From Lingula anatina (Eukaryota > Brachiopoda > Lingulata > Lingulida > Lingulidae): a DNA stretch of 64,000 nucleotides. The position numbers and the translations under genes were made by a program. This document shows, in pieces, positions 36,094 through 49,778 of the stretch (position 1 is its first letter; each line of letters begins with the position of its first letter). The notes under the pieces are model-generated. The model saw only the letters and a list, made by a program, of their open reading frames with translations. It did not search any database and had not been told where the DNA came from. Where the stretch lies: assembly GCF_001039355.2 (NCBI RefSeq), contig NW_019774736.1:1132501-1196500 (forward strand), in the 5' to 3' direction.

Positions 36094-39000
36094 GCGCTCA
36101 CTCAAACCATAAATACATGAAACCTCTCCTCTTCTTCCCTCTTTTCTACTAGTACAGTGTGAGACTTAAATGTTTATGAAATGCCTTCACTTTTTCTTCT
36201 CCCCTCCCTCCCCTGTCTTTCAGGGACATATTAATGTTAGGACTTTTTCTTCTCCATTACACTCACTCTGTTTTGATTATATGCAGATTCTTTTAAAATA
36301 ACGCACACTGGTTATCTCTCATATTTCCTCTTTCTTTCTTTCCATCACTTCAAATTTAAACAATATAACTATTCTTGTCTCTTAATAAGTATGTATAGTC
36401 ACTGTTTTTTCATTACCTCAGTCCTTTATTCACTTTGCCAGGACCACTTTATATTGCCTCAAATTGTTCAGTGTTGCTTATTTTCTTCCTTTTTTTCTCA
36501 CTCTATCATGCTTGGATCTAGATTCCCTTTGGATATTGCACGGAAGATTTATTAGCATAACAATGGCCCACACCTGCTTCCATGACCTGGCTGCTCTGCC
36601 CTGGAGAAAAGAACAAGTAATTTTGAAGCAGCCTGGATATATGAATTTTAATGCAACTCAAAAAACAAGTCTCCCATATATATGCATGTATATACTGGCA
36701 AATATTTAGGTGATGTACTGCTTTTGGAGTTTTTTGTGGTTGAAATAGGATAAGGTGGACCAGCAACATCCTGTGTTCATGTTGGGGATTTTTTTTAAGA
36801 AATGTCATCAATACATGAATAACTCAAGGTGTCTTTGAAGTGAAAAGGTTTTTTGCTCCCCTTTAGGAGAGTTATTATTGGCCTCTGCTTGTGGGATTAA
36901 ATAGTTTAATGAAAGTGAAAAAAGGGACATTTCTCCATTTATTTTCCTTTGACAATTTGCATCAAAGAAGGCATTGATGTATATTTGGGACTATAACATT
37001 TGTGCTTGAAACATGTGACAATTGCTGTAAAAACTCTTTGGTTGATTGTTTAAATTAGGAGGCTGAAATTACTGTCAGATGACTTGATTGTACTGGTTAC
37101 AATGGGTTGTAAATGACACTGGTATGAATGATGGCTGCCAAAGGTAAAGACTCTTCATAGTCCAAGTGTGAAATGATGTGACAAATAGAATATAATTGTA
37201 GTGATAGTTATCTGAACCCAGCTAGCAGTTTTGATGATCTATTTCTCCTGCTGTCTCTGATAAGATAAAGCTATAATTTCCTGATTGTTTTGGGCCATTA
37301 ATAATCTATTCCTGACAGACATATTTTATAAAGTTCTCTTTTGAAAATTCAAATCCCAGGTGACACTGAGTCAGTGCCACAACACAGACACCCCCTCAAG
37401 CAGCAAAAAGCTTTTGTTGTTTTTTTTCCATTCGATTAACATGCAATTTACCAGTAATGTGTCACAATGGCCAGGTTGCATCAGTGCTATTGTATTATAA
37501 GCCTATTGAGTGAAAAAAATTGCTTGCTCTTCTCCTAACCACAAGTTGTGATGAGTGTGTGCATGTTATACATTGCTGTTAAAGCAATTTAACAGATATT
37601 TGAGAAAAATGGGGATGAGGGTAGCAAAGGTCCTCCTGATCTGAGCAGCTGGAGGCCAGATTATTCTTCTGGCCAATTCTGAGGTTGTAAGATAACCAAC
37701 CATATGACCGGAGTGTCAGCTGGGCATCTTTTGGGTCAGTGATCTGATCCAGGACTTTTGAGACTATGTAATCACTTTCCATTCACCTATTAGAATATCT
37801 GTTCTTTTCTTTTTAAATGTCACATAAGAATTACACTTTGTTGTTTTTGTATTTGTGCATATTATGATTGGGACCAGGCTTCAATGAAGTTTTAATTTGT
37901 GGTGGAGCGAGGGTGGAGTTCCTTTGGCTGCTCAGGTGTCTTGTGGTGGAATAGAATAACAATAATTATACAGCATGTAGATAATTTTGTCTGTAATATG
38001 TGCTGAATAGTTTTTTAATCAGATGATAGAAGATAAGAGAATTATTCATATTTACCTGAATGACAGAAAAAATTATTGCAGTTTTTTATGCAACAACCAT
38101 CTGACTTTCAGTCATGATTAAAGATTTGTCAAGTTTTTTAGATTTGATGTGTGGCATACACTAAAACAGATCTCAGTTGTACAAAAATGTTTTGGATTAG
38201 ATGATATGTGGCATGTTGCCATGATATGTTTGTAGTTAGCGTTTTAGGCATTATGTCAAATGATTAAATATTGAAAAATGACACTTTGTAGCACCAGATT
38301 AATTGTAAATGTAGGCCAAGCTTATACAGTATGTTAATTGATACAAACTTATTTTTAGACGGCACTCTGTTCCATGTTCTTCATATAGTCAGTTTGAAGT
38401 ACTACAGTATGACTTTCTCACATGAAGAGACACCAATGTCATTGCAGTCTAAAGCACCTAGAGGCTGGAGCATTCTAACACCTTTAATCACCAAATTAGG
38501 TGGGTGTAAGAATTTCAAAAAATTTTACTTAAAAATGTCTAATTTTATGAAATCATTTGCCCGAGCTGACCCCTGTGGTGCTGAGGGCTGTATCCCGTTC
38601 CCCGTGCCTTTACCAACCAGGCGCAATATACCCAATGCCTGTGGGGGGAGTGGAGTACAGCTACATTTGTCATTTATGTTAGCCAGAGAGTTTCAAAATG
38701 AACTTTAATGTCTGCACAGTTATTTACCTGTGAACAGATAACCCAAAGAAAATTTGAAATCAGATCTCCCATAAAGTGATGCAGGTGTCAGATGTGCCAG
38801 GCACGGTGTAGTTTCCCACCAAGATGGTTTAGACCACACAGCCATCTTGATTTCTGTGGATGGCGTCTCTAGGTCATTTTAAAACTACTACGTGTTCAGA
38901 AGGTGACTACCAGACTGCTACACCAGACTGAAGAGAAAATTGATTGCTGCATTCATTGCCATTCGTAAATTTCTCCTGCTTTAAAAGGAAGTGTAAAATA

Positions 39001-39486
39001 ATTATTTAAAGTTTTAGTGTGAAGTGTAAAGAATTGTGTCATTTATAAATTCCATTTAAATAAATGGAAAGTGTAACAATATTTGTCACAATTTATGAAG
39101 TTTTTCAAAAGATAGAAAGTGTGACTTTTTTCTTGAATTGCAGGCAAGCAGTGATTACCATTAGGTTAAAAGTGGCTTCCAAAAAATATGGTGTCAAGGG
39201 AACGATGTATTTTTGCCAAATAACTGCTTTCATCAAAAATGTGTTAGGGTTTGGAGGATTTATCCAGTTTAACAGGCATTATGCAAAACAGCTACATTGT
39301 ACATTAATAAAAAATAATCTGTAGCAGCAGACTTAGGTGAGATCTTTTGCAATCTTGAATGTTCCCGTTGCTTGCCAGAGCTTGGAAGTCCACAAGACAG
39401 GTATATTTTGTCAAAGTTCTGTTTGTCTGTAGAAGCAGGACATAAGATTAATATAATGAATGAAAGATCACCTGGTCTTGTTGCAG

Positions 39487-39616
39487 GATGACTTCAGCAG
39501 GAAAGGATGACACAGTTATAGAAATCGTCAGAGATAGCCTAAAACGAGGCTGTCAGCACTGCATGACATCATGTGAAACTGGAAAACATGCCAGAATCTG
39601 CATGAGGTGGGGCTAA
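39487..39616 (+). other. Candidate exon or short ORF, Cys-containing, unidentified
   Basis: A CTTGTTGCAG acceptor is followed after one base by an ATG (39488) and a 42-codon frame ending in TAA at 39614-39616. A GTGGGG donor inside it (about 39607) could end an exon. The frame has four cysteines in its second half (GCQHCMTSCETGKHARIC), spaced C-x2-C-x3-C-x8-C. No family recognised; this may be chance. Confidence 0.2.
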
Positions 39617-40982
39617 CCTTTTAGCCATAAGGATGATCAACTTTATGCATCAGGAATGCCATTTTAAAAAGCAGTAAAAAGTAACACACAAATTGTGGTG
39701 AATGTGAGACATTATTGTGCAAAAAACTGTAGAACTAAGGAGAAACGAACAAAAAAATATCTCAAAAAAATTGTCAGCTTTTATCATTTATAATTCACTG
39801 CTGCACTAAGCTTTCTTGCCTGTCCTTATTTCTGACCCCACTCTCTTCCAAATCCAAGAAAATTTCACTTCAAGTTTTGAGAAGTTATGAAATTTTGGGC
39901 TGTCTAGGATCCCCATATTGGACAGTAGTCCAATCATCATGATAGACAGTCTCGTTGCAGACGAGTTCTAAAAAGATTAATGTGCATTTGAATTATGTGA
40001 AGTGTTGATACCTCCAATAGCATGCCAGATAATATGCTGCTGTATTGCTATTATTTGTGGAACATAAGCAAAAGCAAGTTTGTGTAGAGTCACTTGTTTA
40101 AAAGATATTGAAATTTGTATGATCTTAATCAAATAAAGTGTGGGTACAACAAATATCACAGTAGATAATGTGTTATTATTGCATATCATGAACTGCCAAC
40201 TAACACAATCAACAGCGATTACTGAGTGATTTATTTGTCAACAAAAACTTTGTAAATATTGATGTACTGATGAAGCATATGCTGATTAATTGCAAGTGAA
40301 CAATCATTGGCAAGTGTCCTATCCGTTCCTACATTGTTAATGTCTGTGTTCAACAGTAGGGAGAATGGAGTCTAAAGGTAGCTGAGTATTGATAGATGCT
40401 GTGGTGCTTTGATAGTGGGTAATTGTTTCCTGATGATGTTGATTAGTGGCATGATGGAAGCTAAGCAAAGAGACACGCCTGGAGGTTGCATATACACAGG
40501 AATTGTCTTCCTGGCCTTTAATGTGACACATGACAGAAAAGGTGACATGTGACAAAATAGATGGAGTATGCGATATGACATGCAACAAAATTATTAGGCT
40601 ACTACTTACCATACTGTATACCATACTGGTGGAACCTGAGGAGTCGGACATGGGATTATACATATATAAGGCTGGAAAAGGAAGCTTTATGTGATGGTGT
40701 ATGCAAATAAAATTCATTGGACTGACTCACTTTGGCAATTTAGTAAGCTTAGTATCTGAAAAGTTATAGCCAAATTTAACATTTAGGCAAAACAGTGGTA
40801 AAAAAATACTTTTCATCAGTACGTTTTGCCAGCCGAAATAAAATATTTAACACTTGGCATTTAAAGAATGTTTCATTTCCAAGAGAGAGGCATGTGAATA
40901 GATTAACAGGTGATTGATTGTTGACAAAAATAAAGTTACCTCAGTATATGATCGGTTGAAACGAGGACACAGACTTGACTCA

Positions 40983-41258
40983 GGTCACATTCAGAAAAGA
41001 TGAACCGCGGACTAAATATGGCCGACCACACATCAAAGGAAGTTGCCTAATCCCTTGATGGTCTCACCACCTCCACACGCACCATTAAACAGATTAAATC
41101 TTGAGTCTGAGGTTTAAAAGTGCTAGGCCTCTGCAGGGACAGAGTTTGTGAAGGCAGGGAGACCATCAGGAGATTATAAGCAGCTACCTTTTAACTGGAT
41201 CGGCCATATTTGATCCACGGATTTGTCAGTCCGAGGATTATCTGTTTTGAATGTGCCC
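40983..41258. mobile_element. MITE-like foldback element with TCA target-site duplication
   Basis: Imperfect inverted repeat of about 276 bases with termini GGTCACATTCA and TGAATGTGCCC. Internal matching blocks lie far apart: CGCGGACT near the left versus AGTCCGAGG near the right, and AAATATGGCCGA versus TCGGCCATATTT. TCA flanks both ends (40980-40982 and 41259-41261). No transposase. It is unrelated to families A and B. Confidence 0.7.
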
Positions 41259-44200
41259 TCAGTAAAGAAAGACGGATATAAATGAGAGTCCTGTCTCCTA
41301 CTTGTACACAGGCTTACACTCATGCACATTCACAATATATGAAGGTTACTGCAAGCCTGTGGCTAACAATTTCCAGGGGGGTGGGAGGGGTGGCATGTTT
41401 TTTGTGGGTCTTTTTTTTCTGAAAAAGTGGACTTTTTACTCCTTCAGTTGATCCAACTGAGAACTACATAAAGGCCAGATCATTTCAGTATTTAGACCCA
41501 GCCACTCCCTAGGAATCTGACACCTCCACCCCCTTTTTATATAGAGCAGTATTGTTAACTGTAATGTACCTAAGTATAAATTTTATCATTTTCTAGAATG
41601 GAAAGATAAGATATTATCTAGGAATAATGTGCTTAATTGAGACTAAAATCACCCTTGCACCACACTGCCACACCATACCCCCTAGGGCTGATCTTTTGCT
41701 GCTTATTTATTTGCTTGAAAATGACCTAGTAATCTGTAGATCTAAGATAAGAGATTGATGGTGGTGTTGCCAGGGTCCCTCCCCTCCAGGTGTGTGCTTG
41801 ATGGCAGTACACATAAGGAAAGAATTTTCCTAGTTTCTAGAGAACACAAGCAAAATGATCTCCAATTGAAAGAACACACAAATATCCAAGAGTTGTTTAC
41901 ACACCCAGCTGGTGCTGTCTTCTGGTTCGGCCTGGCAAGTTCTTTGAAGCAGATAGTATTCTTTACAAAGCTCACAACTGAAGTTTACACAGTGTGTAGC
42001 TGCGTGTTTGAGTAGGGAACTGATGCAGCCTATCTCTCTGTTATCCCAAGACATCTGCTAGAACAGCATGTTGTGAGAACATGCTGGGGTGGCTGGCTTG
42101 CACCCTGGGAGTCAGAGTACTCTGACAGGGAATCCTCTTTCACACCACAAGCAAATGCTCATGCAGAGGAAAAGACCTTTGTAGTAGTTGGGACTCTCAG
42201 GGTGACCAGGCATGACACTAGGACAGAAACTCTCTCCATAAAACTAGGCCCTTATTTCCGGACGTCTGCTTATCAGCACCAGTGGTCAATCAGGAGAGAT
42301 CATGTTTAATGAGATTGAAGATAAGATGCTAGTTATAGGTCCCACTTGAAGTGCCTTTTTCCTTGCCTACAAAGGTTTGGTTTGTTCAGAGGAAAAATGT
42401 GCTAACATTTGCCAGTAAAGGCAGAAAGATATACAGAAAATGTGTTTTTATTACTCATTTAAAAAGTATCTCCGCCTTGAATTATGTTTTTCCGACAGAG
42501 TGAATTTTAGTACACATTGAATATGGCTTCATTAGAAGACCAGTTTACCCAAACTAAATATTTAACAATTATATATGTGTATAGGTTTGGTGTTTGGGGT
42601 TTCATTCCAGTACCTCCTTGTTTCTGTACCACATAATTGTCATAAGGGGGGGGGGGGGGGAATAACTGTGAATGTAAAAAGTCAGCAAATGCTTATGTAT
42701 ATATATTTTTTTATATTAGGGTGCCACTTGAACAAGCCAATGCTTAATGCTTGTGTCATTTCAAGTCTCATCTTTCTTTTAAATGTGAGACCTGTACCTT
42801 TACTCTCTTAAAACAGATATGATTTACTCTCTGCTATAGATGTTGTCATGCTGTTGTATAAGGGGAAGCTAGAAGAAAACTGGAGGGAACCAAAATGTTC
42901 AGTACCATGTTTCAAGAATATCAGTTGCTTGGGGTTAGGATGGAATATGATGTAAGGGCCTGAAAGGGTGTGCCCAAAAGACACCAAAAGATACGTACAG
43001 ATAGTTATTCTCATTATGATTGCACTTCAGATGTAAGAACTGGTAAGGTCAGACCAGTTGTAGGTTATACCCTGTTAGCATGGTGTAAGAACACTTGTCA
43101 AGCACGGCATGTGCTATGCTTAACAAGTACTTTGCCTCTGGTAATAATGGGTAAGGGGGTGTTTCTAGGGGCTGCCATCACCACTGAGTAAGTTATCTTA
43201 TCAAAACATCTTCACTTAACCAGCACTTCTGTTAAGTGGATATGGGAGGGGGCTTCTTCTTATCAGCTATCTTAAGTTAATTTTCTCCCAAAATCTTGTC
43301 TTCCTGTGTCATCCCTGAAATGTAAAATGCCTGTTCACTACCCTCTTTTGGAAATTGGTGATCATTGTAGAAAAAAAAAAGTGCCGGTCAATAAGCTGTA
43401 AAAGTCACAGCACTATGTGTATTACAACTGTTTGGGCACATTTCCATTCAAGGTATGGCAGTTTAACTTAGTACTTATGTGTTAGGGCCAAGTAGACTAT
43501 GTAAGTAAGACTTCTAACCATAGGAAGTCTATTGGCAAGCAAATTACCTGCATTATGATGCAATTAGGTGAAACAAACAAAGGATTAGATTAGCTACCAA
43601 AAGTTTATACTGCTGTGATAGTAAATACCAAGTACATTGCAAAGTTGTCACATATAACAGGAAATGCAACCTTATTCCTGGCTTTATTTTTGCCATATCC
43701 TTGAAACAAGCTGTCCAAGCCTAAAGTATGTTTTCCAATTATTTTTATAAGAAAGAAATATAACTCCATTAAAATGATGCACTAAGTCGCTGGATAACAC
43801 TGGGTTTTGATGGTTTCCTTTGCTTGGGAATAAATCATTAAATTTGAATGAAATATGCACAAAAATTATGTCATTATTAGAATCTCTGGTGGGGGAAGTA
43901 TGCCTCCTTAATGCATGTTAACCCAACTTTAGCTTATGGCCCAGCACAAGAGGTAAAGATGATAATTACAGCCCTCACAACTTGACTAGAAATGCAACTT
44001 TGAATGGCATTCCAGCAAAGCATGTATTATCAATAAGATGGGTGGGTTAAGGGTTCTTTCATTCTGTTATGCGTACCTGTAAATGCAATCTTACAAACTT
44101 TGATGAGAAATGCTGAAAAATGGGTAGGGGGTATTTAGAGGCTATTTCATATTAATTAATTGATCATTGGTTAAGCTTGACCTCATGCTAATAAAAAGTG

Positions 44201-44263
44201 TAACTAGATACAAATAGAAGAATTCTAGACTTGATAACAGTGATAGAATTTGAGATTTATTTT
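41259..44263. other. Non-coding region
   Basis: No gene recognised. It contains a run of 15 G at 42646-42660. Several short chance frames overlap on both strands around 41742-42309 without domain evidence. Confidence 0.4.
42646..42660 (+). repeat. Poly(G) run
   Basis: Fifteen consecutive G. Such runs are error-prone in sequencing, so the length is uncertain. Confidence 0.9.
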
Positions 44264-44435
44264 GATCTGTACAAATTATACATACTTAATTAACATTTAA
44301 ATGAATAAGTTCACTAGATGGAAAGCAGATTGCAAACCCTCTTCAAAAAAGATCTGTACAAATTATACATACTTAATTAACATTTAAATGAATAAGTTCA
44401 CTAGATGGAAAGCAGATTGCAAACCCTCTTCAAAA
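44264..44435. repeat. Perfect or near-perfect tandem duplication, 87-bp unit
   Basis: Copies at 44264-44350 and 44351-44435 both begin GATCTGTACAAATTATAC and end CAAACCCTCTTCAAAA. I see no mismatch over most of the unit. It is either a very recent duplication or a local assembly stutter. Confidence 0.95.
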
Positions 44436-44605
44436 GAAATATATGAGTTATAGCCACTATCTGTAAAAACAACAAGTTACCATAAAAATTTTGGTGAAGA
44501 ATTGGAAAATTGAAAGGTTGAGAGGGTTAGCTTACTGACACAGTGAAAATACAACTAATGGCAGCAGGAATAACAATTTTGTGGTGACTAGCAGTCTGTT
44601 TCTAA

Positions 44606-44819
44606 GAGCGCATTCCCAGAGATTTAGATCGATCTAACTAGATCGACCTAACTCCCTGGAGGTTCCACTAAATTGCTGTCAGCCAACCACACACAGAAGT
44701 TAATTACTCCTTTACAGCTTTTAGTAGGCGGGACAGACATTTAAGCCGGCTAAGCTGACAGTAATCTAGTGAGACTCCCTACGGGGATAGATCGATCTAA
44801 AATCTGTGGGAATGGGGTC
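44606..44819. mobile_element. MITE-like foldback element, family B
   Basis: About 214 bases with inverted termini around CATTCCCAGAGATTTAGATC and its near complement, flanked by TAA (44603-44605 and 44820-44822). It shares GGCGGGACAGAC and GGCTAAGCTGACAGTAA with the copy at 27972. Confidence 0.8.
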
Positions 44820-44869
44820 TAAGAGAAAGAAGGCATTTCCCTTTGAGTATGCCTGATTGCACATGAAAG

Positions 44870-44986
44870 TTAATCACTTCCTAGCTGCTTGAGGAGGTGT
44901 GTCATTCAGTTAATCGGACTGCATCTAGAGTCCCCCAGGAGTTGGATCAATCTATGTAGAACGATAGTTTCATTGGGAATGAGCCT
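44870..44986. mobile_element. Half copy of family A foldback element
   Basis: Only the right arm is recognisable: GAGGTGTGTCATTCAGTTAATC, then CAGGAGTTGGATC, ending GGGAATGAGCCT. It starts only about 50 bases after a family B element. Confidence 0.6.
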
Positions 44987-45627
44987 TTAGAATCTTGACA
45001 CCTTTTGCTTCTGTGTACCATTTTTTTTTTTTTTTTGCTGCAAACCATGAGCAGCTTAAACAGTATTAGGTCATCTAATTCTTTTTATAGATGATAGGAT
45101 TACCCTTTAACAGCAGCACTAAAGCCTGAGATATATATGCCTGAACTAAAAATGTTTCCAATTAAAACTGTGAAGGAAACCACAGAAATTGCATGGTACA
45201 GCTTTGCTGTGACTTCCTCGCTAACTACTGTGGATTCTGATCTTTGGATGAATCATCTTGGATCAGATTTATCTAGAGCTAGGAGGTGCTTGTATTAACT
45301 TGGGTATCTGTTGGAGCCATCTCCCCCTCCTACCCCTTGTCTGGAGGTTGTAAGGTTAACTGGGGTACTTATCATTTAAGTACCGTGTAACCTGAAAACT
45401 TGCGTCTATCTTTGAATTTTTTTTTTATCTTATCTAGTATCTAAAGTGACCCCTTGTCAAAACTTAGCTTAAAGTGTGTTTGGCCAAGTTTAATGATACT
45501 TGACCCAGACTTTCAGTTACGATTCTGACATAGATTTGTTCTTTTTTTGATGGTACTGGCAGGGTAATTATCTTCCCTCTGATAACACTTCAGTGGTGCT
45601 CATTACATCATTAGATGGTGGTTTAAC

Positions 45628-45762
45628 ATGGCCGACCCAACAGTTACACAAGTCATAGCAGCATCAGGAGGGGAAGTCCTCTATTTGAACTCCTCCACAC
45701 AGAAAATTGCAGGAAATAAATCCAAGGTGAAAGAACCCATTACCCCAGCTAGACTTCCATGA
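45628..45762 (+). other. Candidate first exon or short ORF, unidentified
   Basis: An ATG in a good initiation context (TTTAACATGG) opens a 44-codon frame. After 33 codons AAG is followed by GTGAAAG (45727), a usable donor, so 45628-45726 could be a first coding exon beginning MADPTVTQVIAASGGEV. Read through, the frame stops at 45760-45762. No family recognised. Confidence 0.2.
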
Positions 45763-48700
45763 TAGTACTGTGTGATTATGTAACACCTCTCAATGGTTTA
45801 TTTACTATTTACTCACATACAATCTGGATTATAAAGTTTACGTAATTACCAACTCTTATTCTTCCTGTTACTCATGCTCATGTGCCTTCATGTCCCCCCA
45901 TGATACACCTACCCAGTTATTTATGTATATAAAAAAGTTCACAGCACCACTGCTCCCCAAATTTAATGACAAGAACCCTGATGTCAACCACAAACACCAC
46001 AGCACTGAAACTTTATGATTCTAAGGGCTATGCTGACCACAATGGTTCACATTTGTCAATTTCTTTACTCCAGTTATCACTTTGGCAGGTGCAATGGGAG
46101 AGGGGCCTGTGACATTTGAATGAGATATTGAGATCTGATTTTAAGGTGGTCTTTTGTCATGTGTCTCTCTTTTAGGTGGTTAGGTACAAAGAACCTGCAT
46201 TAGGGTATTATCTGGTTTGGACCCAATAAAATTATTGTATATTTTATCTTAGTATAGAATTAAGAATACCCCAGAAGTTCTTGGTAGGTGTCTCAGAGCA
46301 AAAAAAATGTCTATACATTAAGGTTATAGGGCATGGTTTGGGTAGATTGGCAGGGGGTGAAGAGGGGAGATTTTAGACTGAGGTAAATTCTTCTGAGAAG
46401 TTCTTGATTGGGTTTGGGCTTACTGGTAAGATGGGTGTGGCAATATTGTCAAAGTCCTTTGTTGTTTTGATGTGGGAGGGGAGGGGGTATTGAGATGAAT
46501 GCAAGTCCAAAGTCCAGGAAGGGGGTGGTATGTGGGCAGACTGCAATGTAACCCCAGTGAGTTGTGTGTGGCCTATGTGATATGAATGAGACAAGGTGAA
46601 TAAGGTGTGTGAAGATTGGAGGAACTAAGCATAGTAAAGCCATGACTGTAATCTCACCATTAACTCTGATCCAGTTGTCTTTTAATATGACCCTATCATA
46701 AGTTGCAGTTACATGCTAAACGAAACTTAACCATGTTGTTAAACACCCTCTGGTGATATGTTACAGTACCATGTCGTAACAGAAATTTATAGTTCAAACC
46801 ACTGACGACTCTAATGATAAATTAGCTGCATATTGTTAAAACTTCAAGGAAAGGGAAATGTGTATCATTTCTTCCGTCAGAACCATTGATTGCTTTTTTC
46901 CCCGCTATTTTATCAACATAAAAGGATTTGTCTTTAGGCTGATGCAGGTACATGTATAGTGGTATTTGTGTGTATGATTGTTTGATAAGGCTAGATAGTG
47001 GTTAAGAATAATTTGTTCATAGGAAGGTCCGAGGCTCACTAGATGTCATATGTGATTATATTTCTTCTATAATGAAAAATTTTGTACAAATATGATTATT
47101 CAGGGAAGCAGCTCTCCCCTTCCTTCAAATACAAAACTCCCCAAGCACCAAGAGAGATGACAGAAAGAATCTATTACCTACCAAAGAAACCACTTCAGTG
47201 ACACACCCATGCTCCTTAAAAGGGTGTTACCATGTAATTTTAAGGCATGTCATTCTTTATCAAATGCATAATGCAATTTATTGCTTGTCTTTCTATTCTC
47301 TGTGCAGTTTAACTTTAAAATCAAGTTTTTACACTTAGGGTTATGATGTGGGGTTGTCATTTAAGAGATGTATCAGACTATAATTTCCAAACAAGTTTTT
47401 ATATTTGAAGTGTGGGTATAAATAGACTGACACACTGTGGGAAAAAATGTTGGGTTTTCAGAACAGGAAGCGGAGAAGAAGAGGAAGGGTCAAATTATAA
47501 GATTACTGCCACTATTTACAGGTGTCAGAACATCGTGACAAGCTTCATTATAACAGGAAGTCCGCTAGCCACTGCTGACCATGCCACTGGACACACATTC
47601 ATTCACCTATTTATTTCATCATTCATTCATTCTTCACCAAATTGACTGCTGTTCCTGTTTTTCCAATAACAATTTTTCTGTACTTAATTAAGAATAAAAA
47701 TCTTGATTTGAATAAGAAAGTGCCTAACACATATAGTTAAGAACACGTAAATCAGAATGAACCACACATTTTGGGAACCATAACATTCACAACCCTGGAG
47801 GATTTCCCCAACTCATCCTTTGTATCTTTTATTCCTCTTGGATGTGACATTCTCTTATCTCTTTTTTTTTTCAATTTGTTTATCAGTTTGGAGCCAGAGT
47901 AATCGCACCTTAACAGCCTTCGTCTTTTTGTGTTCCTGTTGTGATGATATAAATGGACACTGTCCAAAAGTCCCTTAGGTATGCTTTACTGTGTGGGTCA
48001 TCTAAAAAAGAATATCAGAAATTAGCTTTACTCTTTTATTCTTTAAATTCTCTTTGTCCTTGGGTATTTTTATGTGAGGGAGACGAGATGATCATTACAA
48101 TTTGTTCAGTAAATTGTTGGGTCCCCTTGAGTTATATATATACGTTATACATGTACTTTGAAGAACATGGTTGTTTTGCCTGCAGTGTGTAACACCAGGT
48201 GTTTTTAATGGTAGCTAATGCAGCAGATATCCATGTATTTTAAAACAGTTTAAAATTTGATCAGGGTCAAAGGTTAGAAGGTCAGGGCTATATCATATAT
48301 AGTTTAAGCAAGACATTCTGAAGTTCACATGTGTATTATTCAGTAGAATTTTTTAACCAGAATATTTAAAGCCAGCATGACTGGTGCTCTATTTAACCTA
48401 TCTGCTGTGTAGTTCTCAATTGCAATGAGCTGGGCTTTTTTATGGGAGCATCCATAATGGTTATATTGTGTATTGGATGAGAGTGAAATCTGACTCTTGG
48501 ATCAGTCTGACCCGAAGATCTCATTTTATTCTATCACTGGGCCTAAAATACAATCTCGTGCAGCCTGGTTTTTAACTGATGGTTCATCAGAGCTGTCTGA
48601 TGATTAGCTTGTATGAATTCTGGTATGGTATTCTTCACTGGTAGTGACCTTAGGCTGCATCAACCCATCTGTGTAATGGCACTAGAATGGAAAGAATAAA

Positions 48701-49778
48701 AAATGACTGATGCTGTGATAGGTTATCTGTTAAGTTAAATAGTTTGATTGAGGATCATAATATTAAGTTTATCCCTGATAGATTTGCTTGCGTGGAATAC
48801 ATGAGATTAAAGGCATGCAATAAAGTGGACAACAACTATGACATTTGCTGCAGAAAAGTAAATGTCAATGACAAAGCCAAAAGGAACTGTACCTTCTTTA
48901 CAAACTGATGCATGTGCATGGATGTATCGGAGTATTATGACACCAGCTGATTTAAACACATATGCACCCCTACAAACACTTTGATGCACGTTCACAGTTA
49001 TGAACAGATATAATCACTAAGCCATATTAAGTCACCACTTTGTGATTCCCTCTGAGACTAACATGCACTACAGCAGTGTATAGGTAAGAAATGTCTTGAA
49101 GCAGATGACAGAAGGTGCAATGTACACAACAGGCATGAAGGCTTTTTTCAATTTTACAATATGAACAGCACCCCCCATGTAGTTAAATTTACCCCACGTG
49201 CCTTTGAATTATTATAAAGAATTTTTCTTACTGACAACAGTGTGAAAAGAGAGGAAAGACCGCTGGCTAAAGTGAGGTTTTGCTGGCACTGTGTAATGAT
49301 GCATCGATTTGAATAGTACCGAGGCTTCCTGCTTTGTAATAATGCGTTAGTCAGTCAGTCACGAGGACATTTATGCCATCGTGTTCATGAAACTCGTCAT
49401 TTGTGATCTTTGGTCTCTGTTGACTGACCACTGGTGACCCAAAGGGTCATTTTTATATGGGTAATTGTTCAGTTATCCACAAATTGTCTGAAGACTTCCC
49501 TCTAATAACCAATGAGAACATGTCTCCCCTAGGCCATGTTGACCCACTGTTAGTGGCCTCAAGTAATCAACTTACATTTCAAAAAGGTCTCACTTACTAA
49601 GGAGGGAGATTTTTTCTGATCTTTAGAATAAATCAAGTTTATGAGAAAGAAAATAAGGTTGGTAGACAGTTCAATTTGAACACACTTCAAAGTGATAATG
49701 TCTGTCTGCATCCTTAATGTTCTCCGTCTATTAGAGCATGTCCACTAAAGATTGGGTTTGTCTCAATTGCTTGTGAAA
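45763..49778. other. Non-coding region
   Basis: No gene, RNA or element recognised. The sequence CACCAGAGGGTG (complement at about 46745-46756) weakly resembles a CTCF core. Confidence 0.4.

Larger units (their letters stand above)
34263..40982. other. Non-coding region with a G-rich tract and one candidate exon
   Basis: No recognised gene. Contents of note, listed separately, are a potential G-quadruplex at 36062-36093 and a splice-bounded candidate exon at 39487. A GC-richer island at about 38560-38680 lies inside a 125-codon plus-strand frame (38331-38708) that has no recognisable domain. Confidence 0.35.

Noticed and set aside
38331-38708. 125-codon plus-strand frame with a GC-rich, Pro/Cys-containing end
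   Set aside because: No family recognised, no clear splice sites, and composition changes abruptly within the frame.
40337-40717. 126-codon minus-strand frame rich in His, Ser and Thr
   Set aside because: Low-complexity composition, no domain, and an overlapping alternative frame on the same strand suggest chance.
46745-46756. Second CTCF-like core
   Set aside because: The match is partial and the motif is short enough to occur by chance; noted only with the better site.
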